Shown here one piece after another: positions 12,481 to 29,079 of a stretch of DNA of 64,000 bases. The notes under the pieces are model-generated. The model saw only the letters and a list, made by a program, of their open reading frames with translations. It did not search any database and was not told where the DNA came from. Location: assembly GCA_963691655.1 (NCBI GenBank), contig OY829327.1, positions 56,990,079 through 57,054,078 of the forward strand, in the 5' to 3' direction. Every line of letters starts with the position of its first letter. Positions within the stretch are counted from its first letter, which is position 1. The stretch comes from Toxonevra muliebris. Its lineage: Eukaryota > Arthropoda > Insecta > Diptera > Pallopteridae. The translations under genes and the position numbers were made by a program.

Positions 12481-15004
12481 GTTTTCTCGAAAACTTGTTT
12501 TTGGACGTTAGGTCTCTTTTTTTTAGCACTTTCACCAAGGCCCAATTATGTGTATAACTTTCGTTTTACTTCGCATTTTTCACTAATATTTTAGAAGAGT
12601 ATTTTGGAGACTATAAGGAGCTCAAAAATCAAAAAGAAAAAAGGTCGATAATCGTCAAGTTTTAAACTGGAATGCCTCCTTAATTCAAAGACGCTACATA
12701 CTTAGGTGATGCTAGTGCCGATGCGCTTCCTCAAATATTTTGAAACTAAGTTAAAATTAGGGAATATCCGCGTCTCTGGAAAATTGTTATAATCGAACTT
12801 TACTGTAAGTACATAAAGATTACTTGCAGCAATTGTCAATTCATATGAACAGATTTAGAAAATGTTGAGAACGTGTTAAATTTTTGTCATTGATTTCCAA
12901 TTTAACATAATAGAAACGCACAGAAAACAAAGGGAAACATTTCCATTTTCTACATATGTATTTCACATAAGTTTACGTTATTTTGGCAGTGACAAAAGAT
13001 AATCGAATATTGTCGAATATTGCTTTTATATGAGTGATCCAAAAATTTGCACTTTAAACGTACACACGCATTTTGAAACGTATATAAATCGGATAAACAA
13101 GTTCAAATCTATATGTGTATGTTTATGTATATATGCATAAGCCCCTCCCGTCTCATTATGTTGACAACAACAGCGCAAATGTTTCATCTTTTTATTTTTA
13201 TTAACTTTTCGTCTTCAAACATCTTGAAAATATTACCAAAATACTCAAACGACACACACACACACACGCGCGCTAACACAAAGAAAAGATAATTCTATTC
13301 TAAGTGGTACTCTGAACGCCCGCATCCCCCTCTATCATTAAGTTCATAGAACACAGAAATACACTTTAAAGCACTTTTTAATAAAGTAAAAACAATATTT
13401 TACACTCAATGAAACATTTATGTCAAATTTATGTTAATTTACTCAACAACAAAAATATAAAAAATCTGCATAAATTCTTAAACATTAAATAAGTTTCCCC
13501 GAACGAACTTAATATCCACTGAAAAGGAGCAAACAAACCAACAAACAAACGCACAATGAGAAAGTACTAGATTACCAAGGAATCTTATCAACGCAATACA
13601 AGAAACTGCATGAACCAAACGAAATCCAAGGAGGATAAGAAAAATAAAGACATAAAATTGCCACATCAGAGCAAAACTTGTGATTCGTTCCACTATTTGA
13701 ACGACTCGATGGTGCTGCTGCTATTCCACCATCAAATCTTACACACACATACACACATATATACGCAATGGTCCAAATCAAACTCTTAAACTTATGACGA
13801 CACACATATGGGTTGGGAAGTTGGGCGTTTAGTGCGACTGAGTGCGACATAATAACGCAAATAAGCTCAACACTTGAGCACTCATTTTGTAGCTTCTTAC
13901 AAGGATTTTCATTCATTCATTCATTTTTATATTAGTTTCCCCCATTCCCTTGGTTTTTGGGATATTTTATTTTCTTGCCTTTGGTTTTTATGCCTGATTT
14001 TTTTTTTCATTTTTTGTCGTTGTTATATTATTGAACCACTCCTACTCTAACTGCTACGCCCATTTGAGTGTTAACACAAAAAATGCGCGTTCGATCGCAT
14101 CAACTAAAGTTCAAATATATTTATGTACACGTACGAACACACACATACAGGCATACAACATTCACATACAAATACATACGGATATGAGTTTTTGTTATGA
14201 GCTTGTGTATGTTTAATGCAGTTAGAGACACTTGTACTACTATAACATTTACACATGTGTACATACGAGGGTATATGTTTGTATGCCTGTATGGTCCTTT
14301 ATTCTCTCAATGCTCACTTCAAGGGCTGCGGAGTGACACGAGGAGTGCAGAGCAGTCTCAAGCTGCTGGTACATGACGCATAACGACTTTGTGATTCTAA
14401 AATAATAGGTTGAAATGTATTTTTTCGATCCCTTTGCATGGACGACATGAACATTTTGAAGGGTCAGGCGGGGAGAGAAAAAAGAAGGAATGGGACCCAG
14501 ATTGCAGTGCTGCGTGACGCGTAAAAATAGCGTTTTCGTTTTTCTGCAAGATTTTTCAAAGAAAATTGTTAGTCAGATAAAATAAAAACGTTTTGGTGGA
14601 ATTAATAATTTTTTTTTACTTTAATACACTTTTACTGAAAACGTGCGATATTCGACTTGAAATGTTTTTGTTCGGGCTTATTGATATTCCAATGTTTTAA
14701 AGATCATACAATATTAATCAGATCTTAAATACTTAACTCTAAGATTGCCGATTTAGGCGAAATATCTCGGACTTATTCCCGATAGGAATCTAAGCTAAAA
14801 ACCTAACATCTTATTCACGGTTCAGAAGGTCATGAACCGTGTATTGAGTATTGGGCAAGGTTCAATGAATGGCTTTATTGTCGATCACAGGTCTTTTAAG
14901 AGCAATCCCTTCCTTCTTAATTCTTGTAGACCTCTTTAGGAAGCAGATTTCAGTCAACTCGATTCTCAGGCTAAATTCAGTTAGATTGAGATTTTCAAGG
15001 TCAG
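12481..15004. other. Collagen intron, simple repeats only
   Basis: CA repeats at 13252-13270 and short TG/ACAT runs near 14130-14290. No coding signal recognised. Confidence 0.6.
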
Positions 15005-15365
15005 ACATTAAATTCGTAAGTAGTGACCCCAAAAATCTCGTAGTAACGAGTTGAAACTCCGATCAATATTTTAAGACTTTTCTGCCATTTTGGATCCCCC
15101 ATTTTGCATTGTCAAAATCTGATGCCAGATTCGTAATTGGTAACCCCGAAAATACCCAAAACTCCCTCTCCATATTGGATCCGCCATTTTGAATTTTGAA
15201 AAACTGGCATCTGATTCGTAATCAGCATACTTTTTCAGTCAGAATCGCTCAAAAAAACGTTTTCTGTCGTTGAAAATCGAGGAAACTCGCATAGGTTAAC
15301 AGAAAGAGCGGAGAACATTCTAAAGAAATCATACAGCGAGAAAAAAGATTGTCCCGAAAAGTTGA
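15005..15365. repeat. Second copy of the ATGGCGGATCC repeat element, inverted
   Basis: TTCGTAAGTAGTGACCCC, CAGATTCGTAATTGGTAACC and GGATCCGCCATTTTGAATTT occur as successive units. The outer part (AGAATCGCTC, AAAACGTTTTCTGTCGTTG, GCGGAGAACATTCTAAAG) is the inverse of 11880-12010. Together with the first copy it forms a long imperfect inverted repeat with about 3 kb between. Confidence 0.6.
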
Positions 15366-18300
15366 CAGTACTTGAAGACACCAGGGATATATAACTAAAA
15401 AAATTTGCGTAAAAAAATCATTTTTTCATTTTTTAAATGTAAAAATTTATTAAAAACCTTTAAACGCGTTTTTCTCCAAACGATGTTTTTTGAACTGGTA
15501 GGACCGATACTCAAGTTCTACTGAACTAATTTAAAAAAAACAAAATGCCTTTGATTCGTTATCATCATGGCTATAAGTGGAACCGCAAAAATGGAAAATT
15601 AATATATAATTGAAGAGAAAAGTCCAGCGAACACACTCTTTTTTAGTTTATGTCTTTACCTTTATTAGGAAACTCGGAATCCATCCTACCACCAAAAACG
15701 AACTTTTTTGTTCTTTTGTTCAATCAGATACTTGTAACATTTTTAAGCAATTTTATAATTAAACATCATAATTTTTTAAAAACAAATTCCCCAGAAAGTA
15801 AATTTTTTCTAATGTCCCATTAATAGTCGGTGCCAGCAAACGGGATCCAACTGGATGGAAAAATAAGTAAAGGGGTATTCTGTGAGCAATTGCCTGCCTG
15901 ATCTCTGCAATGTCTTTCAAGCCGATATGTTGTATTTATTTTGAGCGACAGCCAACTTTAAATCTCTACCTAGGAGTATCTCCAAGGAGTACATTCATAG
16001 TCAATATTTATTGATTAAGATAGTCGATAGATTTGGCACCTGGAAAACCATTGGCAGCTTGAAAGCATATAGTTCAAATGGAAACCTTGTACTAGGCTAA
16101 TGTGGATTGACTGAATGAACCCACATAGAAGGTGCGATTATCTTTCACTGCCTAGTTGTATTCCAATGGACAACCACATAATCTAAAATTTTCCTGAATT
16201 CCATAAACATGCGCGTCATACTAACATTTTTAGTTTAGATTATATTCGTCAGATGAGAGGTACAAATACGAGAATGAAGCAGTATAAATGCGGTATTTCC
16301 CATTGATTTGAATGGCAAATGCCGGCTATAGAGATGTGCGGATATGAATGTGGATGGATGATGCTGCTGCTAAAGCTTGTATATATTTTTTTTTGGTATG
16401 GCGCGCCGCATTTATGTCCCCCAGGGAAAGAGTAACTTTTATTTTATGGTGGTTGATGACGACGGCGCGGTGGGGATAATAACAACAACTACACCAACAA
16501 AAACGATTGAAAATAGTCACATACACGCATCCACACAAACACACATATTTCTACTTGGAGTTGGGAAGTTGGAGTGTATGGTATAGCAAGCATAACATGA
16601 CATAAAGTTTATACGCACATACTACAAAAGCACACACACACACAAACCAGTAAACATTTCCCAAGAGTGCGTGTAAAAGTGGAAAATATTATTTGAAAAA
16701 GTTTTTTCTTCAGTTTTTTTTTTGTTTGTTACTTTGGAAAATCTTTAGCAGCGATTTCCTTAAATACTTCCGAATTTAATAAACATTTTCACATACAAAT
16801 ACACACAAACAACTGTATGTTCACGTACAGAAATATATGGAATTTTAACTTTGACGTGTTATTACGCATTTATTTGTGTGTGTTGTATTGAGTGGGTGTA
16901 TACGCCAATGTGTGGGTATGTGTCTAAAACTTTTTCTATTGCTCGCATTTTGCGTGCATTTGAAAGTCTTAACAACTTTTCGAACATTTGGCGGAAAAAA
17001 TTTTAAAATAAATGTGGTAATGTTTTTCTCCTGGCATCAGCAGCAACGGAAACGGTAGGAAATGCGCATTTATAACACACACACACATATAGAAAGCGAA
17101 ACAAAATGAAAGTCTCTATGGCTGCATGTACATATGTGTTTATGTGTGTGTGTGCGTCCGTGTGTCCCCATCTACAAGAAATCAAATTTTCAAAATGAGT
17201 GGAATTGAAAAAAGGACACGCACAGGACACAAGTGCGACTTGCTCTTAAATCAAGGCACACAAATTGCTTTCGTTTATGTGTTTGCGCGGGAGTGTGGTG
17301 CATTTGGGGTCGCATAAATGTGAATAATATGGGCGGGCGGGCAGGCAGTGGTGGGGATGAGGTAACGCTTACTGAGTATGGGGATGTAATCAAAAGTCAA
17401 AGTGATTTTCAATTTAATGCTTTTGCGTGCAGACATTTACGCTTTCGCTGCGTCATGCATTTTTCACTTAAAATGGAAATGATTTGAATGATTCTGTTTT
17501 TTATTATGGACCTATGTATTTGCAATATAAAATACAACACGTTTTAGCTATTTTTATGTACAAATTGAAAATAGCAGTACGATTTGAAGGTGGAACCGCA
17601 GCGGCAGTGGATGCGGGAGTGACAAAAATACATTCAAGGCAATTAATTCTCAATTACAATTCGTTTTTCTGACCGTTTTTTTTTTTCAATATTCGGCGGT
17701 GCTGTCAAACCTAAATCCTTGATAAAATTAAACAGTAATATCCTATAATAGAAACAAAAAACAAAACGTAAAGATAAAATTTGCTTTGTTTTGTTTCGAT
17801 TTGATAACATTTTATGAAAAATTACATTTGGTGTTGTTGTTGTTAACTGCCAATGCAGTATTCCCCCACTAGCGGCGCCAACGACATCGGTATCGATATT
17901 CGTTTGATTGGTATTTGTTTTTTTTTCTTTGCCCATGCCTCTATGTGTATAGGTATGCATTGTTTATGGTTGTTGTTGTTACTGTTGTTGTTGTGTCCCT
18001 CAAAATTTAATTTGTCCTCAGGCTCTATTTGAGTGGCACACAAATATTGAAACGTCCTAATGGTTTTCCATCCATCGAGCCAAGCAAAAACGTAAACCAA
18101 AAGCAAAAAAGTCCCCCCAATTTACAAGCAAATGTATCGAAAAAGGACTATCGTCTGCGCTTTTGTGAAATTAAAAAAAAGAAGCTTGTTGTCATTTTTA
18201 TTGTCTTAAGGTATTTTCCCTTTTTTTCAATTTTCAATTAAAGTAGGTTGAATTTTGTTACTTTTTTATTGACGCCCTTAGGGTATCAGCGTTAGCGTTT

Positions 18301-20253
18301 TCCAACTTTCTTTTCATTTATGTTCTCTTAAAACACAAGGTAGTAATTTAAAGAAAAACCATTATTTTTTTTTTTTTTGTATTTAGCCAAAAAACTTCAA
18401 GCAAAAATATTTTTTCTGACTTTTTTTTACAATTTTACCTATACATATTTATTTATTTTTTAAGTTATAACAACAATAAAATAAATGCACATTTCAAATG
18501 GTTCAATTTGTATAAAGTCGATTTTTATGCGTTTTTTTATTCCGATTTTGAAAGCTTTTGAACCTTTTTCAAAGTTTTGCAATTTTATTCGGAATAAATA
18601 TGCATTGGTTTTTTGTTGTTGTGTTCATTATCCTTTGTTTCAAACATTACAGCATTAACATCCTGATTATGGATATCATTTGCAGTCGCTTTTATGATGT
18701 AGTAGAGTTGCCAAGCTGTAGAATTGTTATCAAATAATAATTTGTTATAGTTAAACTATGCGCCTCAGTGTAGTTGAGTTAGCATGAAACTCTTAATCAA
18801 CATCATAGAAGGTTCGAGCAAAAATTTAAAATGGGTTACTATTATTAAATTTTTCATTGTTCTCCTTTTTCGTTTTAAAGCCTATTTTTGTGGCAATAAT
18901 AATATACTAGTCGGTAAGGCCCCCCCCCCAGTAACTGGGGTCTATTTTTTTGCAGAAGAAATCTCTTTATGAAAAAACAAATATCAAAAGAGAACCAAAC
19001 TACTCGTTGGTGTTTGTTTTGTTATTTGTGTATGCATATAATTCGTTAGATAATTCTGAGAGATGCCGTTACTCATGTCTTCTCTCTCTCATTTATTATT
19101 TACTCCCGCTTAAGCAAAGATTTTTTCAACGATGAATGTAATGCTTTTTAAAAAACTTCCGACGCTAATATTTTGGGGAATTGGCTTAACCGATTTTAAA
19201 TCTAATTGGCTAACCTACTCGTCAAGCTCTTTAAATTGATATTTAATATGATATCGTAGCCACTTGTGGATCTTCCGGCATAAAATTGTTGTTACACTAA
19301 TAAATGTATAGATTTTTGACCACAAATAATTTTTGGCATTATTCATACCTGTATAAGTTCAGGAATAAACTTTCATGTGAACACGCAGTCATTTGAAATA
19401 TTGCTGAATTTCCCATAAAATTAATATTCAGAGCTCGCCCGATAAGAAAATATAATTAAGTTGTTATTTTTTACCACAGATTTAAACCTTTCACCCATTG
19501 GATAAAATTGTTATTTGTTTGTACCATTCGTTTTGAATTGCATATAAAAAGGCGTGGTGGCTATAAGAAAACTACATACATATATACTTAATCACCTCCT
19601 TCGTCCGTTTGCCGTCAACCTTTTCGCACTATAATTTTGGTCAATATGAAAATTCCTAGAGGGTATGAAAGGAATACAAAATATAACGATAACGCACAGA
19701 CTTAGCTTTCTTCTAGACTAGCGATGTGCACTTCGACACATATGAGTAATAAACACAAATGAGTCGATGTTGTGCCCGTAGGGGCTAGACGCTGTAAGGG
19801 TAACGCTGTATTGAGGGGAAGAGGAACTAGTATGAGAGAACAAATGTGATTTCTTTTGTGTATGTATATGTGTATGAGTTCATTGATTTCGACCCTGTAG
19901 AGAGTGTGAACGTGAATGCATAAGAAAACTTTGTACTTAGCTACAGTTTACTCATACTATTTGGACTGATTTCATAAACCTAGTAATTACTTTACCATGT
20001 AAAGAAACATTTTTTCAATTAACTGTGTATATTGGAATTCTTTAATTCTATTGTTGAATGCAAATGTAATTTTCCTGCTTGGTTGTTACTTTGACAGATC
20101 GAAAAAAGAGAAGCAGCAAGCGCATTGCTGTCTGCTGATCAGAGATGCCAACTTTATAACTTTATATTTTAGATCCAATTAATAATTAACAGAAAATGTA
20201 AATAATTTTTGTGTTTACGATCACACCTTTTATGCATATATGCATGTATGTAA
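15366..20253. other. Collagen intron, simple repeats only
   Basis: CA/TG, GTT/AAC and T-run repeats (for example 17070-17165, 17830-17850, 17970-17993) and a C-run at 18920-18930. Open frames around 16326-18241 are simple-repeat driven and unlike known proteins. Confidence 0.6.
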
Positions 20254-20255
20254 TA

Positions 20256-21258
20256 CCACCTTGATCAAAAAGTTCCCGGAATTTATTCAGAAAATTATAA
20301 ATACAAGTTTATTCATTTAAATCTATATTGTCCCCCTCACAGATATCCCCATCGACTACAACACACTTATACCAACGCTTGACCCAATCCTCGAAACATT
20401 TTTAATATTCGGTTTTCGGTATGTCCATAAGTGTTTCCTACGATTTTTCCATTACTTCCTTTGGCTGCTGAAACGCGTTCCCCGTAATGGTTTCTTAATT
20501 CGAATGAACAGAAAGAAGTTACAGGGAGCCAAATCTGGTGAATTAGGTGGCTGTTGGGTGGTATTTGTTGCATTTTTCGTCAAAAAATTACGAATAATGA
20601 TGGCACTGTGCGACGGTGCGTTATCATGGTGCAAAATCCACGAGTTTTCTGTCCACAATTCTAGTCTCTTTTGGCGAATTGCTTCACGCAAACCTCTCAT
20701 AACGCCCAAATAATACTCTTTTTTTACTGTCTGGCCTTCTGACAAAAATTCATAATGCAACTACACCGTTGTAATCCATGAAAACCGTGAGCATTGCCTT
20801 CTTTTTTGGCTGAAAACGACGTGTTTTTTTTTGTCTCGGCTCATTTGGTGAACGCCATTCACTTGCCTGATGTCTGGATTGCGTGTCGTACTCATAAACC
20901 CACGCCATTGACTCACGACCACTTTTGAACCGCTCGTGCCACTGGTAAACGACCGTTTTCTTTAGAGAATCGTTGCCGAAACACTTTTTCAACATTTCCA
21001 ACGTTCGCGCACCATTAAATCCGTTTTTTACGCAAAATTTAATACAATACAATTTAATAAAATTGTAAAAAATCGCCAACACACACAGAGATAGATGTAC
21101 TCTTGGCTACGTAACTTTTGCAAATGTCAAGCTATGACGCTAAGATTTAGAGGGAATATCAACAAGAGATGTAGCAACTTAACAAAAAAACAGAACACAA
21201 ATCGGAACGATGGGAGCGCCACTCGGTGGTTATTCCGGGAACTTTTTGATCAAGGTGG
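20256..21258 (-). mobile_element. mariner (DD34D type) with perfect 27-bp TIRs and internal deletion
   Basis: CCACCTTGATCAAAAAGTTC (20256 onward) and its exact inverse ending at 21258 form 27-bp terminal repeats without a mismatch; TA lies outside both (20254-20255, 21259-21260). The total is 1003 bp, against about 1.3 kb for a full mariner. The missing part is inside the gene (see next entry). Perfect ends suggest fairly recent movement by a transposase supplied elsewhere. Confidence 0.9.
20340..21082 (-). pseudogene. mariner transposase, deleted and frameshifted
   Basis: The N-terminal helix-turn-helix is readable (FCVKNGFNGARTLEMLKKCF, VYQWHERFKSGRES). GRES is joined directly to MAWVYEYDTQSRHQASEWRS, so about 110 codons, including the first catalytic Asp of the usual GDE-W motif, are gone. 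After LTVFMDYNGVV a frameshift at about 20755 leads to HYEFLSEGQTVKKEYYLGVM. WILHHDNAPSHSA keeps the second Asp. The third position reads SPDLAPCNFFLF, with Asn instead of Asp. The C-terminus is in a third frame. The enzyme is certainly inactive. Confidence 0.9.
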
Positions 21259-21599
21259 TATATGCAAATACATTTAGCAAAAATTAAAGAATAATAAAAA
21301 TAAAAAATTAATAAAAGGTTTTACACAAAAAATATATACTTTTCATATCTACAGATTGGCAAAAAAATTTTAATTTTCAGTCGTCCACGAAAACCCAATT
21401 CCCTATAATTAACTGAAATTGAAGTAGATTCCCAACAATTCGGGGAACTCCTTACAAGTTGGCATCCCTACTGCCGATGCTCACATATTTTCGGCATTCT
21501 GAAGAGATGAAGTTAGTTTATGCAGTGCAAAACTTAAAAATTAGATGGGAGATCGCCACGCTCATATGGTAATTTCTTTCGCATACGTTTTTTTGTAAT

Positions 21600-22490
21600 T
21601 TCAGAACGCCAGTGTCGGTATACAGCTCATGGTTCTATCTTTTTCGGTACACGTCGTTCCCTCATATTACCTGATGACAAGAGTTAATCTTTGCTTGATC
21701 TCAATGCTGTCATTCTTGTTAGACTCCAAACATACGAAACCCTTGACAACTTATTTATTTCCTTTCATCAATTATAGTATAAACGAAAGATTTCTTTGCC
21801 AGATTGAAGAATACTGCGCTGAGTGCTCGCCAATTAAGGTCAATAATATCAATATCATCAGCGAATGTAAACAGCATGATACTCGTATAAAAGTCGATTT
21901 GGTTTTCTCGGGTCTTTTCCAGGATTTGGAATAAAGCGAATATCTGGCTGAATTACCAGACTTGAGGCCACACTGATAAGGCCCAATCAGTTTGTTGACC
22001 ATGGGATTCGGTCTTTCGCATAATACGCTTTATAAAATCTTGTTTGCAATATTAAAAAGACTTATATTTTAGATATTAAAGATATTTGAGATTCTTATCA
22101 CTGAGCATGCTTTCATCCGACCATATTCTGGATAAGATCTTGTGAATGGGTTTTATAAGTTTTTCGGCACCGGTCTTAAGCAACTAAGTAGAAAGGTCAT
22201 CACCGCCCGCAGCCTTATTATTCTTCAGCCGAGCGATACCTGTTAAGAACTCGTCATAGTCGAGTGACTATAAATCAATTTCATCAGTAGTTGGGGTTTC
22301 CGAGACAGCTTCAGGGACGAACTATTGCCTTCATCGCCATTTAGCATAACCTCATCATACCCTGAATATCTGTCACCAGATTTTCGTGTTTTCAGGAGGA
22401 GCCCCCGGTCTTCAAAACGATAGTCAGGCGTAGAATTTACGGTTGTCATTCCTATCAGCAAACTATCATACTTTAAACACATCAACTAAA
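21600..22490 (-). pseudogene. Non-LTR retrotransposon reverse transcriptase remnant
   Basis: On the - strand, from about 22260, FLTGIARLKNNKAAGGDDLS and LIKPIHKILSRIW are the start of a LINE-type reverse transcriptase. MVNKLIGPYQCGLKSGNS (from 22002) is the GPYQCGFRPGKS block. QIFALFQILEKTRENQIDF is then fused by deletion to FADDIDIID, the catalytic FADD box. Several frameshifts and an internal loss of roughly 100 codons show it is dead. The subfamily is not certain. Confidence 0.8.
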
Positions 22491-24611
22491 TCAAAGTATC
22501 CAATCATATCAATAATATTTTTTTTTTGTAGAGTTTAGAGAATACTTTGGGTAGGACTTTTGACTGTCCTGGCTCTAAACTAATATTGGTTCGTATCAAA
22601 AATAATTGATTAAACGCTTGCTAAACCATAAACGATAAGTTCGGCACTCTTACTCTTGATAGATCGGAATGTGAAAATGATGAGCAGAGAGCAGAAAAAA
22701 GGCAAAATAAAATTTTCTATCTATAGTTAGCAATGATTTTGAAATTTCAAATTCCAGGTTATCATATTTCCGACTATGTCTTTATGAAAAAGAAAAAGAA
22801 ATACAAAAATATTTGAAAAATCGTTGAATACTTTAGGTTATAAATTTTATTTTGCCTTTTTTTCTTCCTCCTGATTATGAGCAATTTTATAAAGATTCAA
22901 TTCAATTTAAATATGGTGCAAATTTTTATATCTTTTGGTTCGCCGAACCTCGTCATTTGAATCAAATAGGCCACGCTCAGGCTAAGGTATAACTAAACTA
23001 AAACTGGTATATGTATCTTTGTCGATAGTCATGTGACTAAAAACTGCCTTCAGTCAGTTTTCCTATTTTCTAAAAAAGCTTTTGACTGCAGAGCGTATAT
23101 TGCAAACCATTCCTGAAAAGGTTAGGATAAAAGTCCATATAGCAAGGTGCAACTTACTGTTAACTTCCATAATCTTAAGTGGCAACATTTTTTAAATCTA
23201 AATCAAAATTGTAATGTGTTGATTGATTACTTTCCAGGTAGCCGAAATACCCTTGGAATTCCAAGAAAAAACATTTATTTAGCAAAAGAAACAGAAACTT
23301 TTATTTTTTGGAGCTGATCTATTTTCATTATCTATTTCTTACATTTTTTCTCTATTTGAAAGCAGTTTAGGTTTCCATAGAACTTTCAAAATGTGTAGTG
23401 CGGAATATATTTTGATATTTTATCAGATATTTCCTTGTTAGTATGGAACACAATATTGGATTTTCTTGGTAGCAGTTTTTATTTCATTCTTCCGTAATTG
23501 TCAGACGTAACCACAACATTATTAACCCAGATATGCCGAATGCCCTATTTGTAATATACTTAGAAGTTTTTGATTTCGGTTAAGTTGGAAAATATAAATA
23601 AATCGCTTCAGGTGTGTTTGATTTTGATTAATTAAAATATAAACTTTTTGAAGTGTACTAGATATAGGCTATTGGGAATATCTTGGTTAAAATCATAACT
23701 TTCTGAAGTGTAATACATTTGGTGTTTTTGCTTATTTATTTACTTAAACCCAAATAATACCTTAAAAAATAGAAGAAAGATAATTTTCCAAAGGTTGAAT
23801 TTACTTGAATAATCATTAAATTATAGTATATTTTTATTGTGGTTGATATAAACAAGTAGTTGTTGTAAGTAAGTCGTAGTAAAATTAAAAATTTTTCGGA
23901 AATTTGGAAAAAATAATGTCACAAAATTGTTGATAAATAGTACCTAAACCAGTAATCTGATTGAAAAGCGTTGTATAAAGAGTTGTTCGGAAATTGTCTT
24001 TCACTATTTTTTCAGAGTTAAAAACATGGATATTTGGCAATATCTCGAAAACGGTTCTACATTTTTGTATTTAATTTGAGTTAGATTTTTATGATTTTGG
24101 GCATTTTAGATAAAGAATAGAATTTATTTAAAATATGAATTGAGCAAGGTAGGCTGATAAATGGTATTCACATTTGAACAAAATAAAAAAAAGATAATAA
24201 ATCGCCGTTTTTCAAGATTTTAGTAGCTTTAACCCACCTCTAAATTTCTTTTGCTTGGTCCAAAACTTTGTATGTGTAAGATTTTTTGCAATTCGCATAT
24301 TTTTAGGAATTTAGACCGAGAGTTTGAACATTTTTTCCACGAATATACACCATACGTGTACTTTAGGAGATCAATGTAAATGAAATGTAAGAAAACAATT
24401 TCAACCTTTGGTAAGGCATAAGGAAACACCGCATTTTAATCATCGCATAAACGGCTGATGAACTGGTGGAAAATATATGATGATATATGACTGATGAACC
24501 AAAGAATTTGAAGGTTCCCCCCATTTTTTTTAAGCTCCACAAACTCCCATCACTTGTGTCAGCTCTAATCGAAAATTGGCTTGATTTTTTCGAATATTTT
24601 ATTTTTTCATA
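22491..24611. other. Collagen intron, nothing seen
   Basis: AT-rich, no recognisable element ends or coding. Confidence 0.6.
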
Positions 24612-24619
24612 GCAGCAAC

Positions 24620-25398
24620 TAGTGTTGATTCGATACCCACATAGTATCGATACTTTTACTCATTACTTGTATCGAATAAAAGTATCGATGCTACCGAAAA
24701 TATCGGAAAAAAATGTATCGAATATGTACTTGTATCGAATACTCGTTTAAAGAGACAAATTACTCTTTTTTTAAGTGGTTGTCAAAGAAAACATTCAGGA
24801 CAGAACGGCCCATTGTGATACAACTTGGTTGAGCCTACGGTTTACACTACTCAACACGAGTTTTTCACCAATAAATCATGGTTTTGAGATATTTCCACTG
24901 GAAACACGTGAATCATGTAGAAATGACGTTAATTTAATTTAGCAAATCGCTGGAAAATTTATAATAGAAGGAAAACTAATCAACAGATTAAAGCTTGTTA
25001 AAAATATTTTATTTTAATGAAAAGGTTTCAATAAACATTATGTTCTACATGCATGACCGGAAATATTTTCTAGAACTTCAATACTGTACTGCAATATTGG
25101 CATACATTGAAATATTGCAATATGGACTGAAATATTTTGAATAATTCTTCAGTAGCATTTTGAAATATATTATTGATTGTTGTAAAATATTGTAAAATGA
25201 TCCACAATTTTAAATATTGTATAGCAGTATTTTAATTTTTTAAATAAATATTTTCCAAAAGTATCGAGTATCCGATACTGACCCTTTTTCCGATATCAAG
25301 TAAAATACTTATATTATAGCATCGAGTAAAAAAAGTACTTGAATCGAATGTAAAGTATCGAGTTTTTACTTGTATTTACTTGTATCGAGTCATCACTA
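24620..25398. mobile_element. hAT-type non-autonomous element, perfect 8-bp target duplication
   Basis: GCAGCAAC at 24612-24619 is repeated exactly at 25399-25406. The ends are TAGTGTTGATTCGATAC and the inverse of TAGTGATGACTCGATAC. Near both ends the sequence is packed with TATCGA/TCGATA and ACTTGTATCGA motifs, a subterminal array of the sort hAT transposases bind. There is no open frame inside; a SINE fragment (24776-24870) has inserted. Length is 779 bp. Confidence 0.85.
24776..24870 (-). mobile_element. SINE family 1 fragment, nested in a hAT element
   Basis: The complement shares the AACCAAGTTGTATCACAAT and GGGCCGTTCTGTCC stretch with 7226-7555 and 9915-10030. It lies inside the 24620-25398 element. 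Confidence 0.5.
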
Positions 25399-25406
25399 GC
25401 AGCAAC

Positions 25407-28538
<3,132 letters not shown>

Positions 28539-28557
28539 TAATTAAACCTTTAACTAG

Positions 28558-28632
28558 AAGTACAGAAAAATGCGACGACGTCAGGATCAGGATGGAATGT
28601 CTGATGCACCGCATATGCCAACAATTGAATAT
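28558..28632 (+). CDS. Collagen exon C (basic non-collagenous linker)
   Basis: 75 nt, phase 0 to 0, between the acceptor AACTAG and the donor GTAAGT. It encodes 25 residues beginning KYRKMRRRQDQDG and ending HMPTIEY. There are no Gly-X-Y repeats, so this is an interruption between two triple-helical blocks. The R-K-M-R-R-R cluster is a second candidate proprotein-convertase site. The acceptor could also be placed three bases later, at AAG, which would drop the first Lys; the first choice has the better context. The exon is separated from exon B by a short intron of 73 nt. Confidence 0.82.
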
Positions 28633-28684
28633 GTAAGTTTTTGATGTACATGAAATAAAAATGTTTTCACTGTTTGCATTTTAG

Positions 28685-28780
28685 CTTTATGGTCCTCCTG
28701 GCCCTCCCGGTCCGATGGGCCCACCCGGACACCCCGGGCAAAATGGTGATCGTGGCTTGGATGGACGTAAAGGTGATTCG
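28685..28780 (+). CDS. Collagen exon D (start of second long Gly-X-Y block)
   Basis: 96 nt, phase 0 to 0; acceptor TTTTAG, donor GTGGGT. It encodes Leu-Tyr followed by ten Gly-X-Y triplets (GPPGPPGPMGPPGHPGQNGD, then a KGDS end). The intron before it is only 52 nt. It continues without interruption into exon E. Confidence 0.93.
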
Positions 28781-28844
28781 GTGGGTATAAATAAAAAACA
28801 AATTTAATTTATTTTCTTAAAATAATGTGTATACTCTCTTTCAG

Positions 28845-28889
28845 GGCGAAAAGGGCACAAAAGGTGATCAAGGCCCAATGGGTCTACCG
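28845..28889 (+). CDS. Collagen exon E (15 residues)
   Basis: 45 nt, a multiple of nine as is common in collagen genes, phase 0 to 0. The acceptor is CTTTCAG and the donor GTAAGT. It encodes GEKGTKGDQGPMGLP, in register with the exons on both sides. The following intron is about 6.1 kb and holds many transposon remnants. Confidence 0.9.
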
Positions 28890-29079
28890 GTAAGTTGTAA
28901 GATAATTAGTTAGTACAATATGAAAGTTATTTTATGCAAAAACTGTGAAAATCGTTCTTGTGATCCTACCTCCCATAGAAACTTAATTTCTCACAAAGTG
29001 ATATAAAAAAAACCTAAATTGTAGGTATGGAGATTGGAGGGTGCGGAGATTGAAGCGTTGCCCAATTCAATTTGCCACA

